A stretch of DNA of 64,000 nucleotides from Mesonia sp008017825 (GTDB lineage: Bacteria > Bacteroidota > Bacteroidia > Flavobacteriales > Flavobacteriaceae): the NCBI RefSeq assembly GCF_008017825.1, contig NZ_VRLS01000043.1, positions 62,001-126,000 on the forward strand, in the 5' to 3' direction. Below the pieces are notes generated by a model, which worked only from the letters and a program-made list of their open reading frames with translations, was not told the origin of the DNA and ran no database searches. The translations under genes were made by a program, and so were the position numbers. Shown here piece after piece: positions 51,342-59,344 of the stretch. Position 1 is the first letter of the stretch, and every line of letters starts with the position of its first letter.

Positions 51342-52250
51342 TTAAAAAATTCTGTTAAGAACTATGTCGATATCAAGTAATAAAATACTAAAAACACCCA
51401 ATACAATAATAAGTTTTAGCAAGTTATGCAAAAGTGTATATTGAAGTTTAGAAGTAGATTTCCATAAAAAAAAGAGAAAGGTAATGAGTAAAAAGTAAGC
51501 TATTAAAAAGTAATAATACATATAACCTATATGAAAATCTCTAAACAAGAGAAGTAGAGTAGGTATATAGGTAAGCATGACTAATGCAGTGGCAATTTTT
51601 TTTGTAAACCTAGCTCCATACACTACTGGAATAGTATGATATTCTTGCGTAAAGTCTCCTTTTAAATTCTCTAAATCTTTTACTAACTCCCTTATAGATA
51701 TAATTAAAAATAAGTAGGTGGCATGAATGAAAATAATTAGATCAAAATTTAGATAGAAAACGAATACAACAAAAAATGGTGCTACAGCAAGAATAGAAGC
51801 CGTTAAATTACCTATAAAAGGATATTTTTTGAGCTTGTGAGAGTAAAACCATAAGAAAAAAATATACACCGAAAAGAACAATACCGCCTTAAAGGAAACA
51901 TAACTAGCTAGTATAACCGATAAAAAATTGAGTGTAAAGTAAACCGAAAGTTTAGTTTTCTGACTGATATAATTATCTAAGAAAGTTTTTTGCGGTCTGT
52001 TAATTAAGTCTTTTTCGGTATCGTAAAAATTATTAATAATATATCCCGATGCAATCGCTAATGCGGAAGCAAAAACAATAATAAACAAATTAACATCAAA
52101 TAAGACTTTGCCTAGTGGTTTATCTGGCGCTAAAATATAAATAGAGGTAAGGTATTGAGCCGCTATAATAACTAAAATATTATAGCCTCTAACTACAGAG
52201 AACAAACTTGCTAATTTTAGCAGCAGATGCTTGCTCTTTTGCGAAGACAT
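51342..52250 (-). CDS. UbiA-family prenyltransferase
   Basis: The 302-aa protein has about eight or nine TM helices. The first Asp-rich motif is NNFYDTEKD (Asp77, Asp81) and the second is RELVKDLENLKGDF (about 186-200). These bind the Mg-diphosphate of the prenyl donor. Homologues in flavobacteria beside mevalonate genes are often labelled geranylgeranylglycerol-phosphate geranylgeranyltransferase-like; the acceptor here is unknown. It lies 10 nt after the mevalonate kinase gene on the same strand, linking isoprenoid supply to a prenylation step. Confidence 0.87.
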   Translation of the reverse strand: MSSQKSKHLLLKLASLFSVVRGYNILVIIAAQYLTSIYILAPDKPLGKVLFDVNLFIIVFASALAIASGYIINNFYDTEKDLINRPQKTFLDNYISQKTKLSVYFTLNFLSVILASYVSFKAVLFFSVYIFFLWFYSHKLKKYPFIGNLTASILAVAPFFVVFVFYLNFDLIIFIHATYLFLIISIRELVKDLENLKGDFTQEYHTIPVVYGARFTKKIATALVMLTYIPTLLLLFRDFHIGYMYYYFLIAYFLLITFLFFLWKSTSKLQYTLLHNLLKLIIVLGVFSILLLDIDIVLNRIF

Positions 52251-52260
52251 TTATTGTATT

Positions 52261-53199
52261 TTAAAAATTGTAGACTACTTCTAATTTGTAATTCTTTAGA
52301 GCTTTTTGGGCTTTTTCTAAATCTTCGGTAAACCCTAAAATATAGCCACCGCCACCAGAACCACATAGTTTTAAGTAATAGGCATTGGTATCAATTCCTT
52401 CTTTCCAAAGCTTATGAAATTGCTTAGGAATCATAGGTTTAAAATTATCTAAAACCACGTGAGAAAGTTGTTTAATATTTCCGAAAAGAGATTTTACATC
52501 ACCTTTTAAGAAATCGTCTACACAAGCATCGGTATGTTTTACAAATTTATTTTTGAGCATTTGCCTAAAGCCTTCTTGCTTCATATTTTCCATAAAGATA
52601 TTTACCATAGGAGCAGTTTCTCCTACAATACCACTGTCCAATAGAAATACAGCACCTTTACCGTTTGTTGCTTGGGAAGGAATACCAGCAGCTTCAATAT
52701 GATCTTTAGAATTAATAAGAATAGGTAAACTTAAGTAACTATTTAAAGGATCTAATCCAGAAGATTTACCGTGAAAAAATGATTCCATTTCTCCGAAAAT
52801 AGTTTTTAAGCTTAAAAGTTTTTCGCGGGTTAAACTTTCTAAAACCGTAATTTTTTCTTTTGCGTATTTTTCATAGATCGCAGCAACTAATGCGCCACTA
52901 CTCCCCACACCATAACCTTGAGGGATACTACTGTCAAAATACATTCCTTCTTCGATATCTTTTTCTAAAGCTCCAAAATCAAAAGTAACCAAGTTAGGTT
53001 TTTCTATAGCTAAATCTTTTAGGTATGCTGCAAATCGATTTAAATTTTGATTGGATTTTAAATGCTGTCCGCTAAGGGAATCACTAGTTTTTAAAGCTCC
53101 GTTATAAAAATTATAAGGAATTGATAAACCTTTTGAATCTTTTATAATACCGTATTCACCAAATAATAAAATCTTTGAATAAAATAGTGGTCCTTTCAT
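52261..53199 (-). CDS. Mevalonate kinase-like GHMP kinase
   Basis: The 312-aa GHMP kinase has an N-terminal GPLFYSKILLFGEYGII (start of the fold) and the ATP-binding loop PQGYGVGSSGALVAA (93-107). The active-site region KSSGLDPLNSYLSLP contains the catalytic Asp, and the C-terminal LCGSGGGGYILGF is GHMP motif 3. The most likely reaction is mevalonate to 5-phosphomevalonate. It lies between the UbiA enzyme and diphosphomevalonate decarboxylase. No second GHMP gene for phosphomevalonate kinase is adjacent. Confidence 0.88.
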   Translation of the reverse strand: MKGPLFYSKILLFGEYGIIKDSKGLSIPYNFYNGALKTSDSLSGQHLKSNQNLNRFAAYLKDLAIEKPNLVTFDFGALEKDIEEGMYFDSSIPQGYGVGSSGALVAAIYEKYAKEKITVLESLTREKLLSLKTIFGEMESFFHGKSSGLDPLNSYLSLPILINSKDHIEAAGIPSQATNGKGAVFLLDSGIVGETAPMVNIFMENMKQEGFRQMLKNKFVKHTDACVDDFLKGDVKSLFGNIKQLSHVVLDNFKPMIPKQFHKLWKEGIDTNAYYLKLCGSGGGGYILGFTEDLEKAQKALKNYKLEVVYNF

Positions 53200-53236
53200 A
53201 GTATCGATTTAATGCTTTAAAGCAAAATTCTTTTAA

Positions 53237-54316
53237 TTATAATGGTTTTGCTCCGAAGCCTACCTCATCACAAATATACATTCCTTTTTGACAATAACCA
53301 ACTAACTGATTCTTAATGAAATCTAAAACTTTAGCTTTTTCATTCTCTGGGTATAAAACATGCACATTTGCGCCAGCATCTAAAGTAAAAGAGATTTTAC
53401 TTTTATGTGTTTTTCTGTATTCCCAAATTTTATTAATAATCTCTAGCGTATTGGGTTTCATGAGTATAAAGTAAGGAGAGCTACTCATCATCATAGCGTG
53501 CAAAGACAAAGCTTCTTGCTCTACTATAAATATAAATTCATCTAAGTTTCCAAATTGCAAAACGGGTAATATTTTCTCTAAATTATTGTTGGCTTGTAAA
53601 AATCGCTGTTCAGCAAATGGATGATTGTGCATTAAATTATGTCCAACCGTACTGCTTACTTGTTTTTCTCCGCGATCTACCAATAAAATGGTGTCTTGAT
53701 AGTTTTTAAAAACTTCATGAACCTTATCAGAAAATTCTACCCCGTATAAATTAGAACTTTCATTTACTGCGGTATGTTCTCCCCAAACTACTAAGTTTCC
53801 TTTAATACTTCTTGCGGCACTCCCAGAACCTAGACGAGCTAAAAATGAAGCTTTTTGATTAAAAAAATCATCCGTCATAGCGGAATTTGCTTGTCGTTCT
53901 AATGCTAATAAACATAAAGCTAAAGCGCTCATTCCGCTGGCAGAAGAAGCTATTCCACTACTATGCGGAAAAGAATTTTGGGTTTCAATTTTAAAGTGAT
54001 AATCTTTGAGAAATGGAAGGTATTTTTCTATACGTTCAAAAAATTTCTCAATTTTAGGTTCAAAACTTTTGGTTCTATTTCCGTCAAGGTATACTTCAAA
54101 AGAAAATTTTTTAGAACTATTTTTCTTTTGGTAACTTAGATGTGTGGTGGTTTTACAATTAGAAAGCGTAAAACTAATCGAACTATTTTTAGGTAATTGT
54201 TCGCCGTATTTTCCCCAATATTTTACCAAAGCAATATTACTAGGAGATTCCCATTTTACTTCTCCTTTTTCTGGAAGTTGATAACTTTTAGATGGAATAA
54301 ATTGCTGCTCTTGCAT
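53237..54316 (-). CDS. mvaD: Diphosphomevalonate decarboxylase
   Basis: This 359-aa GHMP-family enzyme makes isopentenyl diphosphate from mevalonate diphosphate. SNIALVKYWGK (about 26-36) is the signature N-terminal motif; PHSSGIASSASG (117-128) is the phosphate loop, RLGSGSAARSIKG the conserved Ser/Arg pair, and TLDAGANVHVLYP (about 308-320) the catalytic Asp region. The -7 box TATATTTG lies upstream on the minus strand at 54333-54340. The mevalonate kinase gene follows by 37 nt. Confidence 0.95.
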   Translation of the reverse strand: MQEQQFIPSKSYQLPEKGEVKWESPSNIALVKYWGKYGEQLPKNSSISFTLSNCKTTTHLSYQKKNSSKKFSFEVYLDGNRTKSFEPKIEKFFERIEKYLPFLKDYHFKIETQNSFPHSSGIASSASGMSALALCLLALERQANSAMTDDFFNQKASFLARLGSGSAARSIKGNLVVWGEHTAVNESSNLYGVEFSDKVHEVFKNYQDTILLVDRGEKQVSSTVGHNLMHNHPFAEQRFLQANNNLEKILPVLQFGNLDEFIFIVEQEALSLHAMMMSSSPYFILMKPNTLEIINKIWEYRKTHKSKISFTLDAGANVHVLYPENEKAKVLDFIKNQLVGYCQKGMYICDEVGFGAKPL

Positions 54317-54332
54317 AACCGCATTTTTTGTG

Positions 54333-54340
54333 CAAATATA
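54333..54340 (-). promoter_or_regulatory. -7 promoter box for the mvaD operon (TATATTTG)
   Basis: Exact TAnnTTTG match on the minus strand, followed by C, 16 nt before the mvaD ATG. Confidence 0.45.
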
Positions 54341-54367
54341 ATCTTCATAAGTGCATTTTTAATGAGA

Positions 54368-54397
54368 TTGTAAAAATAAATTTATAAATTACACTTG
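54368..54397 (+). promoter_or_regulatory. Putative tspO promoter (TTG-N19-TACACTTG)
   Basis: TTG at 54368-54370 and TACACTTG at 54390-54397 (one mismatch to TAnnTTTG) are separated by 19 nt, the canonical Bacteroidota spacing; 18 nt separate the -7 box from the ATG. Confidence 0.5.
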
Positions 54398-54415
54398 TCT
54401 AATCCTTTAGGTGAT

Positions 54416-54889
54416 ATGAGTAGTAAGCTAAAACATATTTCGATATCTATATTAGTCTGTTTGTTAATAGGATTTATAGGAGCTATTGTAACTCAATCTG
54501 GGTTTGATAATTGGTATTTAAATATTCAACGACCTACGTTTAAACCTCCAAGCTGGATATTTGGTCCCGTTTGGACCGTATTATATATCTTAATGGGAAT
54601 AGCATTGGGGTTGGTATGGAATAAAGGCTTGCATCACGCTTGGGTTAAAACTGCTTTGTATCATTTTGGTTTTCTACTTTTACTCAACACAGCTTGGTCT
54701 ATTGTTTTCTTTGGTTTTAAATTGCCTATACTAAGTTTACTTATTATTGTTTCCCTATTAATACTGGTAATTTTTACTATTAAATGGTTTAAAGTAGTTT
54801 CTCCATTTGCAGCCTATTTGTTAATTCCCTATTTAATTTGGTTAGCATTTATTACATTGCTTAACTATGAAATTTGGAGACTCAATTAA
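54416..54889 (+). CDS. tspO: TspO/MBR family tryptophan-rich sensory protein
   Basis: From ATG 54416 the protein is 157 aa with five membrane helices. Family motifs are NIQRPTFKPPSWIFGPVWTV (loop after TM1 and start of TM2), LNTAWSIVFFGFKLP (about 93-107) and the final TLLNYEIWRLN. TspO proteins bind porphyrins and sterol- or haem-like ligands in the inner or outer membrane and are linked to stress and light responses. The upstream in-frame TTG start is unlikely because it precedes the promoter's expected start site. A DUF421 gene follows 9 nt downstream. Confidence 0.93.
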   Translation: MSSKLKHISISILVCLLIGFIGAIVTQSGFDNWYLNIQRPTFKPPSWIFGPVWTVLYILMGIALGLVWNKGLHHAWVKTALYHFGFLLLLNTAWSIVFFGFKLPILSLLIIVSLLILVIFTIKWFKVVSPFAAYLLIPYLIWLAFITLLNYEIWRLN

Positions 54890-54898
54890 AAGAATATT

Positions 54899-55420
54899 AT
54901 GAAAGAATGGTTTACGGCTTCGGCTACATCGTTGTATGTGATAATTTTGACAGCAATCGGAATTTATATTTGTACGATTGTCTATACTCGCTTAGCGGGT
55001 AAACGTAGCTTTTCAAAAATGTCTAGTTTTGATTTTGCTATGACGGTAGCCATCGGTTCTATTTTAGCAACAACCATATTATCAAAATCTACTTCATTAT
55101 TGCAAGGTGCTGTAGGATTGGCTTCGGTATATGTGTTACAACTATTTGTCGCTTTATTAAGAAGAAATAAGCAATTCCAAAAATTAGTTGATAATAAGCC
55201 TGTATTGTTAATGGACGGACAAGAAATTTTACATGAGAATTTAAAAAAATCTCACGTTACCTTAGACGATTTAAAATCGAAACTTCGCGAAGCAAATGTA
55301 TTAGAACTAAATCAGGTTAGAGCGGTGATATTTGAAGCTACAGGCGATATTGCAGTCCTTCATACGAAAGATGAAAATCAACAGATAGAGGGTTTTATTC
55401 TAGAAGATGTCAAGCGTTAA
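54899..55420 (+). CDS. DUF421 (YetF-like) membrane protein
   Basis: The 173-aa protein has three N-terminal helices (LYVIILTAIGIYICTIVY; DFAMTVAIGSILATTIL; LLQGAVGLASVYVLQLFVAL). A small soluble domain ends in DDLKSKLREANVLELNQVRA, the DUF421 helix-strand motif. TRLAGKRSFSKMSSFDFAMT is the conserved central segment. The family is widespread and has no established function; it is associated with spores in Bacillus. The gene is 9 nt downstream of tspO and probably co-transcribed. Convergent to the BASS transporter gene. Confidence 0.88.
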   Translation: MKEWFTASATSLYVIILTAIGIYICTIVYTRLAGKRSFSKMSSFDFAMTVAIGSILATTILSKSTSLLQGAVGLASVYVLQLFVALLRRNKQFQKLVDNKPVLLMDGQEILHENLKKSHVTLDDLKSKLREANVLELNQVRAVIFEATGDIAVLHTKDENQQIEGFILEDVKR

Positions 55421-55434
55421 TATTGCTGAAGAAA

Positions 55435-56394
55435 TCAATAATTTGTTATGTTTCTTTGTTCTAATTTATTGGCAAAAATAGCAATGACAATTAATTGTAA
55501 AATATGATAAAGCATAATAGGTATTAGAAAAATACCAGCATTAGGCGAATTGCCAAATAGAATTTTTAGCATAACACTCCCGTGCACTAAAGATTTTTTA
55601 GAGCCACAAAACTTGGCTGTAATTTGATCTTCTCTAGAAAAATGTAATCTCTTAGAGATATAATTTACTAAATAATATACTGTAAAAAAGAGAATAGCTA
55701 CTCCAGTTAGTATCGCCAAGAAATCCCAAACAGTTAATCCGTTAAAAATATTAGCTTTAAAGGAATGACTAAAACTGTTATATACAATAAGTACAATAAC
55801 ACTTTTATCAAAGATTGTAATTTTACTTTTGTATTTATTTATTAAAGCTTTGGTGAATTTATGCAATGCGAATCCTAAGAAAAGAGGAAGTAAAATTTGT
55901 ATGCTAAGCTTTGCGATTACATCGTAAAAAGAAATACTTCCCTGAGCATCTTCCATAAAAAAACTTAGCCATAGCGGAGTTATCACCACACCAATAATTC
56001 CCGATAAACTAGCATTAAAAATAGCTGCAGGAATATTTCCTTTAGCCAATGAAACCATCACGACAGAAGATGATACTGTAGAAGGTAATGCTGCTAAAAA
56101 TAAAAAAGCTAACCAATAGGTTTGGTTTTCTCCTTCTGTAACTAAAGGATAGAAAGTTAATACCAGTAAGGGGAAAATCACAAAAGTAGCCACTTGAATT
56201 AAGATGTGGAGTTTATAATTGCGCATACCAGTTTTAAGTTCGGCAGTAGATAATTTCAATCCGTAGAAGAAAAAAATAAAACCAATTCCCACATCGGTTA
56301 TAATTGCTAGCGGTAAAACTTCAGAAAGTTGAGGAAAAACATAGCCTAAAAATATGGCGATAAATAAAGCTAGAATAAACAGGTGTTTTTTCAT
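55435..56394 (-). CDS. Bile acid:sodium symporter (BASS) family transporter
   Basis: The 319-aa protein has about ten TM helices, including LPLAIITDVGIGFIFFFYGL and LAALPSTVSSSVVMVSLAKG, then NIPAAIFNASLSGIIGVVIT. The latter two carry the conserved ion-binding crossover residues. FCGSKKSLVHGSVM in the second half is typical of the bacterial bile acid:Na+ symporter-like (YocS/PanS) group. The substrate is likely an organic anion; sequence does not tell more. The start overlaps the stop of the upstream HI0933-type flavoprotein by 1 nt (TAATG). Confidence 0.9.
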   Translation of the reverse strand: MKKHLFILALFIAIFLGYVFPQLSEVLPLAIITDVGIGFIFFFYGLKLSTAELKTGMRNYKLHILIQVATFVIFPLLVLTFYPLVTEGENQTYWLAFLFLAALPSTVSSSVVMVSLAKGNIPAAIFNASLSGIIGVVITPLWLSFFMEDAQGSISFYDVIAKLSIQILLPLFLGFALHKFTKALINKYKSKITIFDKSVIVLIVYNSFSHSFKANIFNGLTVWDFLAILTGVAILFFTVYYLVNYISKRLHFSREDQITAKFCGSKKSLVHGSVMLKILFGNSPNAGIFLIPIMLYHILQLIVIAIFANKLEQRNITNY

Positions 56395-57608
56395 TACCTA
56401 TTGCTTATTTCTCGAGCGGCTATAAAACTGCTTGTCCAAGCGTTTTGAAAATTAAATCCGCCTGTTATGGCATCTATATTGGTTACTTCGCCAGCAAAAA
56501 ATAGGTTTTCGTGTAATTTGCTTTCCATGGTTTTAAAGTTAATTTCTTTCAATTCTACACCTCCAGCAGTTACAAATTCTTCTTTAAAAGTGCTTTTTCC
56601 TTGAATATGATAAACACCTTGTGTTAGTTCTTTTACTAAAGCTTGTAATTCTTTATGGCTTACTTCTGCCCAAATTCTATTTTCGGGAATACTGGCCACT
56701 ACTAATTTTTGCCATAAACGTTTAGGTAGATCAAATTGGGCGTAGGTAGCCATTTGTTGTTTAGGATTTTGCTTTTTTAATTTTAAAAGTTGCTCTAATG
56801 TCGCTTCCGCGGAAGCGTAGCCAAGCCAGTTAATTTCTAACTGAAACTGATAGTTTTTCTCAAAAAGCCTTTGAGCTCCCCATGCCGAAAGTTTTAAAAT
56901 TCCAGGTCCGCTAAACCCCCAATGCGTAATAAGTAAAGGACCCTCGCTTTCTAATTTTTCTCCAACCACCTTAACGGAAGCAAAAGTGCTAATTCCTGCT
57001 AAACCTTCTACACGAGAATCTCTGGTGTTAAAAGTAAATAAGGAAGGGACAGGACTTATAATTTGATGATTTAAATGCTGGAGTTGATTCCATATTTTTG
57101 GATTGCTACCTGTAGCAATAACCAGTTGTAGGGCTTGGTAATGGCTAGATTTACAAGTTATTTTCCATAATTCGCCTTCTTTTACAAAATCTTTTACGGG
57201 TTCTAATGTTTTTATTTTGATGTTTAAATCTTGGGTTCTTTGCAAGAAACAATCGATGATGGTTTGGGAAGAATCAGATACAGGGAACATTCTTCCATCT
57301 TCTTCAATTTTAAGTTCTACACCTTGTCTTTTGAACCATTCAATCGTATCTCCTGTCATAAATTGATGAAAGGGACCTAATAATTCACGTTCTCCTCTAG
57401 GGTAGTTTTTTACCAATTCTTGCGGAATAAACTCTGCATGAGTTACATTACAACGCCCTCCGCCAGAAATTTTTACTTTGGTAAGCACCTCCTTCCCACG
57501 TTCTAGAATTAGAATATTTTTGTTTGGGTTATGTTCGGCAATTTGAATGGCGGTAAAAAAGCCAGCTGCACCACCACCCACAATAATAACATCAAATACA
57601 TTTCGCAT
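56394..57608 (-). CDS. HI0933/YhiN-family FAD-dependent oxidoreductase
   Basis: From ATG 57608 (MRNVFDVIIVGGGAAGFF) the protein is 404 aa; a longer start is possible but adds only a hydrophobic tail and no function. The FAD-binding GGGAAG motif, KVKISGGGRCNVTHA with the family's Cys, and THWGFSGPGILKLSAWG are present. The C-terminal ATAGGVELKEINF...GEVTNIDAITGGFNFQNAW also matches HI0933/YhiN flavoproteins. The reaction is unknown. It contains the perfect 16-bp palindrome CGCTTCCGCGGAAGCG (56802-56817). It shares 1 nt with the BASS gene and is preceded by the T9SS gene terminator. Confidence 0.92.
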   Translation of the reverse strand: MRNVFDVIIVGGGAAGFFTAIQIAEHNPNKNILILERGKEVLTKVKISGGGRCNVTHAEFIPQELVKNYPRGERELLGPFHQFMTGDTIEWFKRQGVELKIEEDGRMFPVSDSSQTIIDCFLQRTQDLNIKIKTLEPVKDFVKEGELWKITCKSSHYQALQLVIATGSNPKIWNQLQHLNHQIISPVPSLFTFNTRDSRVEGLAGISTFASVKVVGEKLESEGPLLITHWGFSGPGILKLSAWGAQRLFEKNYQFQLEINWLGYASAEATLEQLLKLKKQNPKQQMATYAQFDLPKRLWQKLVVASIPENRIWAEVSHKELQALVKELTQGVYHIQGKSTFKEEFVTAGGVELKEINFKTMESKLHENLFFAGEVTNIDAITGGFNFQNAWTSSFIAAREISNR

Positions 57609-57635
57609 ACGACAAAGATAGAATGCTATTAAAAA

Positions 57636-57665
57636 CAAAAAGAAAAGTTTTCACTTTTCTTTTTG
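57636..57665 (-). terminator. Terminator after the T9SS beta-helix gene
   Basis: Perfect 13-bp inverted repeat CAAAAAGAAAAGT-TTTC-ACTTTTCTTTTTG; on the minus strand it is followed by T5. It lies between the two minus-strand genes. Confidence 0.7.
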
Positions 57666-57687
57666 TAGACAGTTTAAATTTTACCTC

Positions 57688-59157
57688 TTATTGAATGATC
57701 AATTTTGTAAAAGCTTTTTTCTTACTATTCTTAAATTCTAATAGGTAAAGCCCAGAAGATAAATCTGTGTTAATCTCATTAATGTTGTTTGTCAATGAAA
57801 ATGTTTTTATCTTTTTTCCGTTAAGGTTATAGATCGTTAATTGTTGAAAGTTCTGTGTGTTTTCTATAGAAAAGTTTCCAAAAGAAGGATTGGGGTAAAC
57901 ATTAATTTGTAAAGTCTCGTTAGAAGAAGCACTAAAATCGGCACAATTAAAAGGCGTAAAAATTACTTCTCCTAGAGATGGGTCATCTGTTTGATGAAAA
58001 ATATATGGTTCAACTGCATTAGCATCACTCAAGGTAATATCTTCTTCCCAGCAGTTGTAGACAGCCTGTATGGTATTATCGGTATTATTATAAAGCGCGT
58101 AAACAACTCCATTATTACCGTTTTCAGAAAAAATATTATTTCCAGGATCATTGAGAGTTCCTAAATCGATAGAAGCTTCTCCTATTAGGGTGATTCCCCA
58201 AAGGTTGTTTCTAATTTCATTATTTCTAGCAACAACTGTTTGAGTCTCTGCACTTGAATTTAAAGAAATACCACTACCGCCAGAAAAAGGAATGTTTTGA
58301 GTGTTGTTATTTTTAATAATATTGTTTCTTATGTAAGCAAAAGAATTTCCTCCAGCGATGGTTATTCCGTAACGGTTATCGGTAATAGTATTATCATCAA
58401 GTATAGCTCTTAATTCTCCACCCAAAAGATTGGCTACTGCAATTCCTCCAACTTGATCTAAAGAAGCATCGCCTAATATGGTATTGTTAGTTATTCTTAG
58501 GGTATCTAATCCGGTAGCCCCCATATTTATTTGTGGTCTATTTTGATTAGATTGATTATTTCCTTCTAAATAATTTCCTTTAATAGTTGCAGATACTGTT
58601 TGATTAGCTCCCGATGAAATCGCAGGCAGGTCATTAAAAATAAAATTATTGTTTTCTATAAGTGGAGATCCGTAAGATAAGGAAACCACAGCACCGGTAG
58701 CTACACCAGATACATTGTATGAGAAAAAACTTTCAGTTAAGGTAAAGTTAGGAGTAAGAACTCTTAGACCTCCACCATAGGTAATAGAGGTATTATTAAT
58801 AAGAATATCGGCATTTTGTTCAAATCGAAAACCCTCGTAAGGAGCATTATTATCGACTGCTTTGATGACAATTTGATCATTTCCTGCATCGCAAGTAAAA
58901 GTACCTTCAATGGTAATTAAAATATCAGCAGCGATATTTAATGTCTCGGGAGTACTAATTGTAAAAGTATCGGTAGAAGCTATAATTAAATCTTCAGTTA
59001 AGGTATACTCCGTTCCGTTGTAGCTCAATGTACTCGGACTCAGATTTAAGATATCGTTCAAATCGTAATTTCCTCCATTATTTGGAGTAGTATAGCTTTG
59101 AGCTGAAACTATCAACGTACAAGCTAAAAAGAGAAATAGTGTTGTAATTTTTTTCAT
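57688..59157 (-). CDS. Secreted right-handed beta-helix protein with T9SS type A sorting domain
   Basis: The 489-aa protein has a Sec signal peptide (ITTLFLFLACTLIVSAQ). A region of short repeated strand-turn units follows (INNTSITYGGGLRVLTPN, TISGN-like: SGANQTVSATIKGNYLEGNN, DDNTITDNRYGITIAGG, RNNIIKNNNTQN, RNNEIRNNLWGITLIG). This is the pattern of a parallel beta-helix of the pectate-lyase/NosD type. The C-terminal 75 residues (INVYPNPSFGNFSIENTQNF...LSSGLYLLEFKNSKKKAFTKLII) are the type A sorting domain, so it is exported through the T9SS and anchored or released at the surface. The carbohydrate target, if any, is unknown. Confidence 0.93.
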   Translation of the reverse strand: MKKITTLFLFLACTLIVSAQSYTTPNNGGNYDLNDILNLSPSTLSYNGTEYTLTEDLIIASTDTFTISTPETLNIAADILITIEGTFTCDAGNDQIVIKAVDNNAPYEGFRFEQNADILINNTSITYGGGLRVLTPNFTLTESFFSYNVSGVATGAVVSLSYGSPLIENNNFIFNDLPAISSGANQTVSATIKGNYLEGNNQSNQNRPQINMGATGLDTLRITNNTILGDASLDQVGGIAVANLLGGELRAILDDNTITDNRYGITIAGGNSFAYIRNNIIKNNNTQNIPFSGGSGISLNSSAETQTVVARNNEIRNNLWGITLIGEASIDLGTLNDPGNNIFSENGNNGVVYALYNNTDNTIQAVYNCWEEDITLSDANAVEPYIFHQTDDPSLGEVIFTPFNCADFSASSNETLQINVYPNPSFGNFSIENTQNFQQLTIYNLNGKKIKTFSLTNNINEINTDLSSGLYLLEFKNSKKKAFTKLIIQ

Positions 59158-59344
59158 AGTATAGTTTTAATGATAAAATTACGATTTTCTCTGCATAACA
59201 AAAAAAGGAATGAGATTGACTCAAGAAGTAGAAAAGAGAAGTGGTTTCTATTCAATTAAGTAAGCAATTTAATTTTTTGATAATCTTTAGATAATCTACG
59301 CCTAAAATTACTCTATTAAGTTTACCGCATAACCTTTTTCATTT

